From: Clostridia bacterium
Lineage (GTDB): Bacteria; Bacillota; Clostridia; Christensenellales; Borkfalkiaceae
Reading direction: 5' to 3'
DNA length: 64,000 nucleotides
Assembly: GCA_017457225.1 (NCBI GenBank)
Contig: JAFTHW010000013.1
Coordinates: forward strand, 84,390-148,389
The notes below the pieces were generated by a model. That model was not told the origin of the DNA, ran no database searches, and was given only the letters and a program-made list of their open reading frames with translations. Numbering within the stretch: position 1 is the stretch's first letter; every line of letters begins with the position of its first letter. The position numbers were made by a program, and so were the translations under genes. Below are positions 1-8,226 of this stretch, in pieces.

Positions 1-624
1 GGGGAGCGGTTTATCGTTGAGCGCGTTAGCGATAGTAAGCGGTATCAATTTTTCGGGAAAATGGTACGGACCGTAATTGTTGGAACAACGGCTGATTGTC
101 ACAGGCAAGCCGTACGTTCTATAATATGCAAGCACGAGCAAATCCGCCGCCGCTTTCGAGCTGCTGTACGGACTGCTTGCGTGAATAGGAGTTTCCTCTG
201 TGAAAAACAAATCGGGACGATCCAACGGCAAATCGCCGTAGACTTCATCCGTAGAAACCTGATGATAGCGCGTGATCCCGTATTGACGGCAAGCGTCCAT
301 CAACACCTGTGTTCCCAAAATATTCGTCTGCAAAAAGATCTCGGGATTATCGATCGAACGGTCAACGTGAGATTCCGCCGCAAAATTAACCACCACGTCG
401 GGCTTCTCCTCTTCAAAGAGCCGATACACCGCCGCCCGATTGCAAATATCCTCTTTCACAAAACGGAAATTCGGATTTTCCATTACGCTTTTGAGGGTAG
501 ATAAATTTCCCGCGTACGTTAGTTTATCCAAACAAATCACTCCATACGAGGGGTATTTCTTTAAAATATGAAAGATAAAATTACTTCCGATGAATCCTGC
601 TCCACCGGTCACGATCATCTTCAT
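1..624 (-). CDS. rfbB: dTDP-glucose 4,6-dehydratase (RmlB/RfbB), 3' end cut by window
   Basis: The reading frame begins with ATG at 624 on the minus strand and runs without a stop to the window edge, so about 208 N-terminal residues are visible. It opens with the Rossmann NAD-binding motif TGGAGFIGSNF, followed by the family motif NFAAESHVDRS, the TDEVYGDL segment and the SSPYSSSKAAAD segment with the YxxxK catalytic pair. The enzyme converts dTDP-glucose to dTDP-4-keto-6-deoxyglucose in the cytoplasm, the second step of dTDP-L-rhamnose synthesis. It lies 13 bases downstream of rfbC and belongs to the same operon. The C-terminal half and any rfbD gene would lie left of the window. Confidence 0.95.
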   Translation of the reverse strand, partial: MKMIVTGGAGFIGSNFIFHILKKYPSYGVICLDKLTYAGNLSTLKSVMENPNFRFVKEDICNRAAVYRLFEEEKPDVVVNFAAESHVDRSIDNPEIFLQTNILGTQVLMDACRQYGITRYHQVSTDEVYGDLPLDRPDLFFTEETPIHASSPYSSSKAAADLLVLAYYRTYGLPVTISRCSNNYGPYHFPEKLIPLTIANALNDKPLP

Positions 625-637
625 AGCCGTTTGCTCC

Positions 638-1189
638 TTAAAACTCTATTTTCGATTCTTTCAGCGGCGGATAATGTTTATCCTTTTCGCTGAGAATCAA
701 CTCTCCGACGTCGGGCCAAAGCACGCCTAGAGCAGGATCGTTGTAAGCGATCCCCCCCTCGTCCTCGAGATGATAAAAATCGTCGCATTTATAGGCGAAT
801 TCCGCCACGTCGCTCACCACAAGGAATCCGTGCGCAAAGCCTCTGGGAATCAGGAATTGTCTTTTATTCTCTTCCGAGAGCAATACTCCTACCCATTGTC
901 CGTACGTTTTGCTTCCCTTTCTCAAATCCACCGCCACGTCGAACACTTCGCCCTTAAGCACGCGTACGAGCTTGGCTTGCGGATGATTTTTTTGAAAATG
1001 CAAACCTCGTAGTACGCCCTTTCTCGAACAGGACTGGTTATCCTGCACGAACGAGTAACAAAGCCCCGCCTCCGTAAAATCCCGTTCGTTGTAGGTTTCC
1101 ATAAAATATCCCCTACAATCCCCGAAAGCGGTAGGTTCTACCACGTACAAATCCTTAATTTTCGTTTCCGTAAACGTAAATTTACCCAT
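638..1189 (-). CDS. rfbC: dTDP-4-dehydrorhamnose 3,5-epimerase (RmlC/RfbC)
   Basis: This 183-residue cupin enzyme epimerises C3 and C5 of dTDP-4-keto-6-deoxyglucose. I start it at the ATG at 1189 (MGKFTFTETKI), which has a GGGGAG ribosome site 10 bases after the rfbA stop; an upstream in-frame extension lies inside rfbA. The RGLHFQ motif places the catalytic histidine at residue 63, as in characterised RmlC, and the PRGFAHGF strand and the FAYKCDDFY tyrosine region are present. Length is normal for the family. It sits between rfbA and rfbB in the rhamnose block. Confidence 0.95.
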   Translation of the reverse strand: MGKFTFTETKIKDLYVVEPTAFGDCRGYFMETYNERDFTEAGLCYSFVQDNQSCSRKGVLRGLHFQKNHPQAKLVRVLKGEVFDVAVDLRKGSKTYGQWVGVLLSEENKRQFLIPRGFAHGFLVVSDVAEFAYKCDDFYHLEDEGGIAYNDPALGVLWPDVGELILSEKDKHYPPLKESKIEF

Positions 1190-1199
1190 ATACTCCCCG

Positions 1200-2087
1200 T
1201 CAATACTGCACTTTTCCGAGCGCAACGTTTTTCAAGTGCTGTCCATACGGCGATTTACCGTATTTTTCCGCCGAGCGCAACAACGCCTCTCGATCGATCC
1301 AGCCCCTCTTGTAAGCAATTTCTTCGGGCGCGGAAATCTCGATCCCCTGCCTCGTCTGCACCATTTTCACGAACGAAGTCGCCTCCGCAAGACTGTCCAC
1401 CGTTCCCGTATCCAACCACGCAAACCCTCTGCCCAACAACTGCACGTTGAGCGCTCCGTCTTTTAAATATATCTCGTTGAGCGTAGTGATCTCCAATTCC
1501 CCGCGCGCGGAAGGAGTAATCTTTTTTGCTTTCGAGCTAACTCCCGACGGATAAAAATACAACCCCGCCACCGCGTAATGGCTCTTGGGATTTTCGGGTT
1601 TTTCCTCAATGGAAATGACCTCGCCCCGATCGTTAAACTCCACCACGCCAAACCGCTCGGGATCGCAAACGTAATACCCAAACACAGTCGCTCTACCTTT
1701 CTTTTCCGCATTTTCCGTCGCTGCGCAAAGGGTTTTCGAGAATCCGTTTCCGTAGAAAATATTATCCCCGAGCACCATCGCGCACGCATCGTCGCCGATA
1801 AAATCCTCGCCCAAAATAAACGCCTGTGCCAAGCCGTCTGGCGAGGGCTGTACCTGATAGGAAAGCCTGATCCCCAGCTCCGCGCCGTCCCCAAGCAGCC
1901 GCTCAAAATTGGGTAAATCTTCGGGCGTAGAAATGATCAAAATATCCTTGATTCCCGCGAGCATCAACGTCGAAAGCGGATAATAGATCATCGGCTTATC
2001 ATAAATGGGCAACAACTGCTTGGACGTCACCATCGTCAACGGATACAACCGCGAACCCGTCCCGCCCGCCAGAATAATACCTTTCAT
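1200..2087 (-). CDS. rfbA: glucose-1-phosphate thymidylyltransferase (RmlA/RfbA)
   Basis: This 295-residue nucleotidyltransferase makes dTDP-glucose from dTTP and glucose-1-phosphate, the first step of the dTDP-rhamnose pathway. The N-terminal [11 protein letters not shown] nucleotide loop (about residues 6-16), the [16 protein letters not shown] segment (22-37) and the EEKPENPKS motif are all intact. Length is normal. It overlaps the flippase gene upstream by 4 bases (ATGA type), which indicates translational coupling in the polysaccharide operon. Confidence 0.97.
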   Translation of the reverse strand: MKGIILAGGTGSRLYPLTMVTSKQLLPIYDKPMIYYPLSTLMLAGIKDILIISTPEDLPNFERLLGDGAELGIRLSYQVQPSPDGLAQAFILGEDFIGDDACAMVLGDNIFYGNGFSKTLCAATENAEKKGRATVFGYYVCDPERFGVVEFNDRGEVISIEEKPENPKSHYAVAGLYFYPSGVSSKAKKITPSARGELEITTLNEIYLKDGALNVQLLGRGFAWLDTGTVDSLAEATSFVKMVQTRQGIEISAPEEIAYKRGWIDREALLRSAEKYGKSPYGQHLKNVALGKVQY

Positions 2088-3514
2088 TCTTTTCTTCTCC
2101 TACTTTTGAGTCTTTTTACCAATTCCAAAACCTGCTGATAATTACACAGGAAATACACCGCCAGCACTCCGCAATACGAAAGGAGCGCAATCCACCGCGA
2201 AAACGCCCAAACGCACGCAATAAACCCGATTGACACAGTGAGTTCCAAAATAAAATCTTTCACGATACGTACTTTCATTACTTTCATCACGACGATCTCC
2301 GACCAAACGGAGTTGAGCGCAATCGTCAAAACGATACAAACGAGCAAAGCTTTCAAACTGTCGAACACGTACGCGCAAAGCAAAAACGCCACTACGCCAA
2401 ACGCCGCCGAAAGTAAATTAATGAAAAGCATCGTTTTCTCCTTGCGGTACGCTTTTAAGTAGTTATTCGTCAACAAACTCACTTTCGACGAATACACGAC
2501 GAGTGGCAACATCACGCCGAGATACGCAAGACTGCTCGTATACTTGGGCAGCCACTTTTCCAAGATCGCGCAAGCGGGAAAATACAATGCGAGCGCAACG
2601 AGCAACAATGGGGATAACACCTTTCGTATTTTCGTATAGAACGACGGCAATTCATTGGGATCTAACCGCTTGAGCGCAGGAAACAACACGACTCCGATCG
2701 CCACGACGAACGTCAAAAACAAATTCGTCAAACTGAACGCAAAGGAGAGTTTTCCAAACACCAGCTCGTCCCAACGCCACCCTGTCACCATCTGCGCGCC
2801 GCTGACAAGCAGCATCGCCGACCAGTTGGCAAACAGCAAAATAACCCCCGACGACACGTTCTGCTTTACTTCCTGCAAAGTCTCTTTGACCGTCAACGAT
2901 TTCCCGAAATACAAGCCCTTATTGAACGCCGTCGCCGCCAAAGAGCTAATCACGTCTCCCGCGAGTTCCGCGATACAATACCAATAAAAATCTTCCACGC
3001 CCAAGAGGAGCAACACGGCAACGATCAAGCCGTAGATCAATCGTTGCGCGATTACGAGGAGCGCGTACTGATTGATGCGGTTGGTAATCTGGAACGTATA
3101 GGACGTGTACGTAAAGAAATTCTTCGTTATGATCCCGCACGCCACCAAGATCACGATCTTCTTCGTAACGTCTTCGCAGAACGCCAACGCGACCATGGAT
3201 ACAACGAACGTTAAAAACAGATTGAAAAACAGCAACGCTTGGAATTGCGAGCGTATCCTCTTTTTATCCAGCTCATCGTAATCGTATTGAGAATACCGAA
3301 GCACAATCCCGTCGAGCAGACCGAAATGGAGCACACCCACGTACCCCACGTACAAAACGAACGTCCGCCAATAGGCATACTGATACTCCCCGATAAACTT
3401 CGGCACGACGAGTCCCAAAAGAAAACCGATCAAAAGCGAAACGGCTTGCGCGACGAGGGACAACGTTACGTTTTTCCCTATCGTTTTAGTTGTCAATTTC
3501 CGCGTTTCGTTCAT
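2084..3514 (-). CDS. Wzx-like polysaccharide flippase (MOP superfamily)
   Basis: This 476-residue integral membrane protein has about 12-14 hydrophobic segments along its whole length and an N-terminal region of the polysaccharide-synthesis flippase type (a [18 protein letters not shown] opening and a conserved [16 protein letters not shown] segment). Such proteins move undecaprenyl-linked repeat units across the cytoplasmic membrane. Its place between a polymerase-like gene and the rhamnose genes, with 4-base overlaps on both sides, fits a Wzx/Wzy-type surface-polysaccharide operon. The exact substrate cannot be told from sequence. Confidence 0.85.
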   Translation of the reverse strand: MNETRKLTTKTIGKNVTLSLVAQAVSLLIGFLLGLVVPKFIGEYQYAYWRTFVLYVGYVGVLHFGLLDGIVLRYSQYDYDELDKKRIRSQFQALLFFNLFLTFVVSMVALAFCEDVTKKIVILVACGIITKNFFTYTSYTFQITNRINQYALLVIAQRLIYGLIVAVLLLLGVEDFYWYCIAELAGDVISSLAATAFNKGLYFGKSLTVKETLQEVKQNVSSGVILLFANWSAMLLVSGAQMVTGWRWDELVFGKLSFAFSLTNLFLTFVVAIGVVLFPALKRLDPNELPSFYTKIRKVLSPLLLVALALYFPACAILEKWLPKYTSSLAYLGVMLPLVVYSSKVSLLTNNYLKAYRKEKTMLFINLLSAAFGVVAFLLCAYVFDSLKALLVCIVLTIALNSVWSEIVVMKVMKVRIVKDFILELTVSIGFIACVWAFSRWIALLSYCGVLAVYFLCNYQQVLELVKRLKSRRRKE

Positions 3515-4881
3515 TCTTCTCTCCGTTTTTGATGAGGAACAAGCATAATATTATAAAATACGAAGCAAGTAAAGAACATATCGAAAATATGCGTAATGGA
3601 CAGCAGCATCGTCGTAAATTCCGGTGTTGCAAACGCATAGATCAACGCATACAAATGATATGCGTAAACGATCTTCAAAAGCACTACTCCCTTGCTGTAC
3701 TTCTTTTTCACCGAGAATCCATAGAACAATCCAAAAAGCAAACCGATGAACATACACAAGGACATACCACCTATAAAGCCAAAATCCCCCATCCAAGCAC
3801 GGAATCCCGTGTAAATATTGGTTAACGTTCCGTTTGCGAACATAACGTTTTCGCTAAAAAGCGGAGGTGAAATATGGCTCGGGAAAAATCGTTCAATGAA
3901 AGTATGCATACCGATAAAACTTTCCGCGCCAAAATATGCGTTTTGCGTAACGATATCGGCATTCAACCATTTATCAAGCGCAACGATGGGCGATCCTGCG
4001 TACATCGTTAATAAATCAAGGACGGCATATTCTTCCATTTGCCCACGCAATTTTCCAAGCAATAAAAAGACCGCCAAAAACAAGCATACAGCAATCACAC
4101 CGATACAGCCAATTACAAAAATATTGATTTTCTTAACGCTACGAATTCGCTCAAAAGCCAAGAAAAAGACAATCACTACGATCATAATAAATCCGTTACG
4201 CGAGGTAGAAAGTACGTTATATAAAAGCAACGTCACGATCGGAAAGATTAACAACCAATTCTTTTTAATACCGTTCCACAATCCTTTTTCGTTTAAAACG
4301 TTATGAATAAACAACCCCAAACAGACAAACCCGATCCCACGCATCATAAAGATCATGATCGTCTGCCACATCGGATGACCGTATCCTTGCAACATAGCGT
4401 TGCGCGCGTACCACAGCAAAGAGCCTTGCCCAGCAACATATCCCACTTGTTTTGCCAATCTGAGTATTTCGAAATAATATAATACGATTTCCAAAAGACA
4501 AAACGCAGCCAGCACGCCCATCAACCACTTGGAATACGGAATGGCAGAGCTGTGTTTCCCGTTCAATTCGTCCTCTTTTAATTCAATTTCTTCAAATAAA
4601 TCCCCCTGTCTTACAAGAGGCATTGTTTCCTTTTTGCGAAGCTTGGCAATCATCCATCTGCCGACAATCTCACCTGTTAAAATAAAGAATAAACCGTACG
4701 AGATGACGACGACGACTTTCCCCGACACCGTTTCTCCCCACGTGATATTCCCAACGATTGCAAACAAACACGCCAAGCAAAACACCGCCGAAAGCAATAC
4801 GCTAGGCGATAAAATATCTTTCGTAAACATATACGAAAGCGCAAGTATTCCGAGGATCATCAGTAATAATACGAATAACAT
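3511..4881 (-). CDS. Wzy-like polysaccharide repeat-unit polymerase
   Basis: This 456-residue protein has roughly 10-12 hydrophobic segments and one large loop (about residues 290-345) that contains several aromatic and charged residues (for example FGAESFIGMHTFIERFF). This layout fits O-antigen or oligosaccharide repeat-unit polymerases, which share topology more than sequence. The start at 4881 is an ATG that follows the neighbouring gene by 19 bases, and the 3' end overlaps the flippase gene by 4 bases. The function is inferred mostly from topology and operon position, since Wzy proteins are poorly conserved. Confidence 0.75.
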   Translation of the reverse strand: MLFVLLLMILGILALSYMFTKDILSPSVLLSAVFCLACLFAIVGNITWGETVSGKVVVVISYGLFFILTGEIVGRWMIAKLRKKETMPLVRQGDLFEEIELKEDELNGKHSSAIPYSKWLMGVLAAFCLLEIVLYYFEILRLAKQVGYVAGQGSLLWYARNAMLQGYGHPMWQTIMIFMMRGIGFVCLGLFIHNVLNEKGLWNGIKKNWLLIFPIVTLLLYNVLSTSRNGFIMIVVIVFFLAFERIRSVKKINIFVIGCIGVIAVCLFLAVFLLLGKLRGQMEEYAVLDLLTMYAGSPIVALDKWLNADIVTQNAYFGAESFIGMHTFIERFFPSHISPPLFSENVMFANGTLTNIYTGFRAWMGDFGFIGGMSLCMFIGLLFGLFYGFSVKKKYSKGVVLLKIVYAYHLYALIYAFATPEFTTMLLSITHIFDMFFTCFVFYNIMLVPHQKRREE

Positions 4882-4900
4882 TCCGATAAGCTCCTTATCT

Positions 4901-5752
4901 TTAGCAATAAAATCTCTCGAGCCAATTCTCGAACAAATACCGTTCTTTTACCGAACGCCCGATTTCTTCTAGCGGCGCGTTCATAAATTCTTTCAAATTC
5001 TCTTTCCGATCTACTCCTAAAATAAACACGTTTTGAGGCGAGTAAAATTCCTCGTACACATACATTTTGTTGTTTGTAATCACTTTTTTATTTAAAAACA
5101 GCGCTTCCAAAGCCCGCAACGACATACCAGCCTCGTCGTTGACGCAAAAATCCAACACACATTTACATTTTTTCGTCCATTCGATCACTTCTTGATACGG
5201 GCGGAAATCCGCTTGACTTTGAATAATTTGAAAATTCGTGGAAAAACCTGCCGCCTCAAACTCACGTCGATAAGCTTCCAACAATTCTCCCCTGCCTTTG
5301 TCCCGTCCGAAAAAGAAAATATCCCATTCCCAATCCCCGTTGGAATTCGGCTCGTATTGATCGAAACAAAACTGCGTATTAAACGTCATTCCGTAACGCT
5401 CGCAATCCGTTCTCGAATACGACCATTTTTCTATTCCGTCAGGTACTTCGCTAGGCGAAATCGTCAAAAATACAGGATTCCAATACCAAAGAACGATCCT
5501 CGTATTCGGATTATGCTTTTTCAGCCATTGGAGAAATTGAGGGGAAATGGTATCAAATACGATTATCAAATCCGCATCTACACCTTTCAGCTTCGGATTG
5601 TTGATCACGTTTTGAATCAACGCCGTATTCCCGAAAAACTTCCTCAACGCTCTTGTAACCAAGTTAAAATTTTTATATGGAGAAACGACTTCTACTCCTT
5701 GCGTTCCGTTCCCTAACAAGGAATCGGGAACTCGCACGATTATCGTTTTCAA
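4901..5752 (-). CDS. putative glycosyltransferase, GT-B/CgeB-like
   Basis: This 283-residue soluble protein has no strong family signature that I can name with certainty. The first half reads like an alternating alpha/beta domain with an LIIVFDT strand. The second half has a GT-B-like nucleotide-sugar region (DIFFFGRDKGRGE, then MSLRALEALFLNKKVITNN), which resembles the C-terminal domain of CgeB- and GT1-like transferases. It starts directly after the neighbouring glycosyltransferase gene (stop and start abut at 5752/5753), so it is almost certainly co-expressed and probably adds or modifies a sugar in the repeat unit. It is shorter than typical GT4 enzymes. Confidence 0.6.
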   Translation of the reverse strand: MKTIIVRVPDSLLGNGTQGVEVVSPYKNFNLVTRALRKFFGNTALIQNVINNPKLKGVDADLIIVFDTISPQFLQWLKKHNPNTRIVLWYWNPVFLTISPSEVPDGIEKWSYSRTDCERYGMTFNTQFCFDQYEPNSNGDWEWDIFFFGRDKGRGELLEAYRREFEAAGFSTNFQIIQSQADFRPYQEVIEWTKKCKCVLDFCVNDEAGMSLRALEALFLNKKVITNNKMYVYEEFYSPQNVFILGVDRKENLKEFMNAPLEEIGRSVKERYLFENWLERFYC

Positions 5753-6805
5753 TTAACCCTCCTCCAAAACGCCTTCGTAGGCTTTCTTCAATATTTTTCC
5801 GTATGTTTGTACGTCGTTTATCGCTTTTGCCCGCTGTACCGCCTGCATAGCCAGTCTATCACGCAACGTCGAATCGTTCAAAATCTCTTCAATCCGCTCC
5901 GCTAATACTTCATCGTCGTCGCTCAAAAAACCGTTCTCTCCGTCCTGAATCAACTCTTTTAAACCGTCCGTCGGCGTACTCACGATCGGCACTCCCAATG
6001 CCATCGCCTCCAACGCGCACATAGGAGTCCCCTCCCAACGCGAAGTCATCAACATCACTTTTGCATCGTGTAAGATCTTCAACGGATTACTTTGAAAGCC
6101 TAAAAATTCCAAATGATCCGCAAGCCCCCATTCTTCTCGCAGTTTCAAAAGTTCGTCTTCCAAATCGCCCGATCCTATGATCGCAGCTTTTACGTCTGCT
6201 TTTTTCTCCTTGACTTTTTGCAAAACGCTCAATACGCGTTGGGGATTTTTTTCATAACTGAGTCGCCCCAAATATACGACGTCGTAATCGTATTCCCGCT
6301 TATCCGTACGCATTTTTTCATACGTCGCGTCCACGTCGATCACGTTGTATAAAACCGAACTCTTTTTTTTGAATAAATTATGGAAACAATACCCTCGATA
6401 CGCGCTGTCCGACACCCAAAAAATATGTTTTGCGCGAATCGCCGCCCAAAGATACGCAACCGATTTTAACGAAATCCCACGCGAATCGTAGGCGTTATTA
6501 TGCACGTGCGAAATGAGTCTCCGTTTTCCTTTCGCTCTCGCTGCCACGAAACTCGCGCGCATATCGTGCGCGTGCAACACGTCGGGCTGAAAGGCGTCTA
6601 TCGCCTTTTTCAATTCCTTTTTCGTTAAATTTTTGAGTGGATAAAACGGAATTCCACGTTCCTTTAAAGCTTCTCGAATTTCCCCGTCGGGAGAGCAGTA
6701 CGCCATCTCGATATCCTCGTCTTTTTCAAACATTTTGATAATTTGACATACTACGTTTTCCGCGCCCGAAAAGCGATTCAAAGCCAATACGTGCAACACT
6801 TTCAT
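5753..6805 (-). CDS. glycosyltransferase family 4
   Basis: This 350-residue GT-B enzyme starts with MKVLHVLALNRFSGAENV, the usual acceptor-side loop of family 4. It carries VLHAHDMRASF, then DVVYLGRLSYEKNPQRV opening the nucleotide-sugar domain, and the EX7E-like motif in TSRWEGTPMCALEAMALGVPIV, followed by DGENGFL. It should transfer a sugar from a nucleotide donor to a lipid-linked intermediate at the inner face of the membrane. The spacing to both neighbours is zero to one base, so it is translationally coupled within the polysaccharide operon. Confidence 0.88.
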   Translation of the reverse strand: MKVLHVLALNRFSGAENVVCQIIKMFEKDEDIEMAYCSPDGEIREALKERGIPFYPLKNLTKKELKKAIDAFQPDVLHAHDMRASFVAARAKGKRRLISHVHNNAYDSRGISLKSVAYLWAAIRAKHIFWVSDSAYRGYCFHNLFKKKSSVLYNVIDVDATYEKMRTDKREYDYDVVYLGRLSYEKNPQRVLSVLQKVKEKKADVKAAIIGSGDLEDELLKLREEWGLADHLEFLGFQSNPLKILHDAKVMLMTSRWEGTPMCALEAMALGVPIVSTPTDGLKELIQDGENGFLSDDDEVLAERIEEILNDSTLRDRLAMQAVQRAKAINDVQTYGKILKKAYEGVLEEG

Positions 6806-7900
6806 TTAATCCTCCAATACAGCCAAAAGCTGTCGGTTGATCTTCTCCGAATCAAAATATTCCTCTGCAAACGTTCGGGCATTTTTGCCCATTTTCACCG
6901 CTTTTTGGGGATCTTCCAAAATCTTTATACATTTTTCCGCCATAGAGCCAACGTCTTTGACCTTCACCAAAAATCCGTTGTATCCGTCTATGACGGTTTC
7001 TTTACAACCTACGCTATCGCAAGTGATTACCGCGCGACCAACCGCCTGCGCCTCCATAACGGACACGGGCATTCCCTCGCGATAGGACGGTAACACGTAC
7101 GCGGTACAAGCCGCCAAATACGCGCGAACGTCTTCCGTCGTACCCAAATATTGCACACTTCCGTCGTCAAGATATTCTGCAATATCGTCCAGCGTCACGG
7201 TACTCTCCGCGCCGAGATATAAAAACTGCGCGTCGGGATATTTTTTCTTTACGGTACGCGCGCATTCGCAATACTCAAACACTCCTTTGGTTTTGAGCAT
7301 TCTCGCTACCATCAAAAAAGTTTTATCGTTTTTGATCGGTTCGAAAGAAAACTTTTTCAAATCTACCCCGACTCCTCGCACGATTTCGCATTGTTCTTGT
7401 TTTAAGAGTTTTTTGGTCAAAAACTCCGCTTGATCATCTTCGTTCAAGAAAAAGACTTTTCTTACTCCCGCAAACGCGCGTTGATACATTCGACAAACGA
7501 TCGCCCGAATCAATTTCCATTTCCAAGTTTCGTTAATAAACACGTCGCCAGCGCCCTCTACCATAGAAAAAATCTTTTCGACCTTTTCTTCTTGCGCGGC
7601 TTTCGCGCCCAATAGATTGGGTTTCAACATAAACGTGAAAACGATGCTAGGTTGAATTTCTCGTATGAGTTTCCGATATTTCCGCTTCTGCGAACATATT
7701 TGAAACGGATTGAGCGAACGATTCTTGGAATGTACGGTAATCAGCTCTATTCCCTCTTCTTTCAATTTCTCTTTATATTCATCGTCGAGCGCGGAAACGT
7801 AAACGTCGTATCCCTTTTCTTTCAACGTTCTGATCAAACCCAAACGAAAAGTATATACCGTCTGCGACGTACCGCATAAAAGCAATATCTTTTCTTTCAT
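6806..7900 (-). CDS. glycosyltransferase family 4 (PglA/CapM-like), first gene of the polysaccharide operon
   Basis: This 364-residue GT-B enzyme has the features of family 4: an N-terminal ILLLCGTSQTVYTFR segment, VFTFMLKPNLLGAKAA, the donor-domain start FLMVARMLKTKGVFEY, and the EX7E-type motif LPSYREGMPVSVMEAQAVGRAV followed by DGYNGFLV. The wording of these motifs is close to the PglA/CapM group, which acts early in repeat-unit assembly on undecaprenyl-linked sugars. It is the first gene after the promoter near 8090, behind an unusually long leader of about 170 bases. The donor and acceptor sugars are not determinable from sequence. Confidence 0.87.
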   Translation of the reverse strand: MKEKILLLCGTSQTVYTFRLGLIRTLKEKGYDVYVSALDDEYKEKLKEEGIELITVHSKNRSLNPFQICSQKRKYRKLIREIQPSIVFTFMLKPNLLGAKAAQEEKVEKIFSMVEGAGDVFINETWKWKLIRAIVCRMYQRAFAGVRKVFFLNEDDQAEFLTKKLLKQEQCEIVRGVGVDLKKFSFEPIKNDKTFLMVARMLKTKGVFEYCECARTVKKKYPDAQFLYLGAESTVTLDDIAEYLDDGSVQYLGTTEDVRAYLAACTAYVLPSYREGMPVSVMEAQAVGRAVITCDSVGCKETVIDGYNGFLVKVKDVGSMAEKCIKILEDPQKAVKMGKNARTFAEEYFDSEKINRQLLAVLED

Positions 7901-8070
7901 TTTCTTCCCTCTCCCGTTTACCGTTTATGAAACGATTTACTATCAGTTTGTCGGTTTGGCTCAAAATTCATTCCAAGTCTACCGCTTTTCATAGCCTTTT
8001 CTATCCATCTATATAGTCAAAAAAACTCCTGAAGCGGACAAGCAATCGTATTTGACCATAGAATTCGATA
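7901..8070 (-). promoter_or_regulatory. long untranslated leader of the polysaccharide operon
   Basis: About 170 transcribed bases separate the predicted start site from the first glycosyltransferase. I recognise no known riboswitch, and no reading frame in it looks like a leader gene. A GGGAGAGGGAAG ribosome site precedes the ATG at 7900. Its length would allow a regulatory RNA fold, but none is shown. Confidence 0.35.
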
Positions 8071-8075
8071 TTATC

Positions 8076-8104
8076 ATTATACCATACCCTATCCCATTTT
8101 GCAA
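8076..8104 (-). promoter_or_regulatory. sigma-A promoter of the polysaccharide operon
   Basis: On the minus strand TTGCAA (8104-8099), a 17-base spacer and TATAAT (8081-8076) form a good vegetative promoter. Transcription would start near 8069, leaving about 170 bases of leader before the first gene at 7900. Confidence 0.8.
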
Positions 8105-8169
8105 CAATTTTTTGAAAAATACTTTTTAGAGGCTTATTTCCTTAAAAACCACTCCTCCCCGTTTCTCGC

Positions 8170-8207
8170 AAAAAAAGAAAAGCGGTGCTTTTTACGCAAC
8201 GCTTTTC
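8170..8207 (-). terminator. intrinsic terminator after the LRR lipoprotein gene
   Basis: On the minus strand the arms AAAAGCGTTGC and GCACCGCTTTT enclose a short A-rich loop and are followed by C and seven T. It begins about 20 bases after the stop codon at 8227. Confidence 0.85.
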
Positions 8208-8226
8208 GATCGTTTTAGTGATTCAA

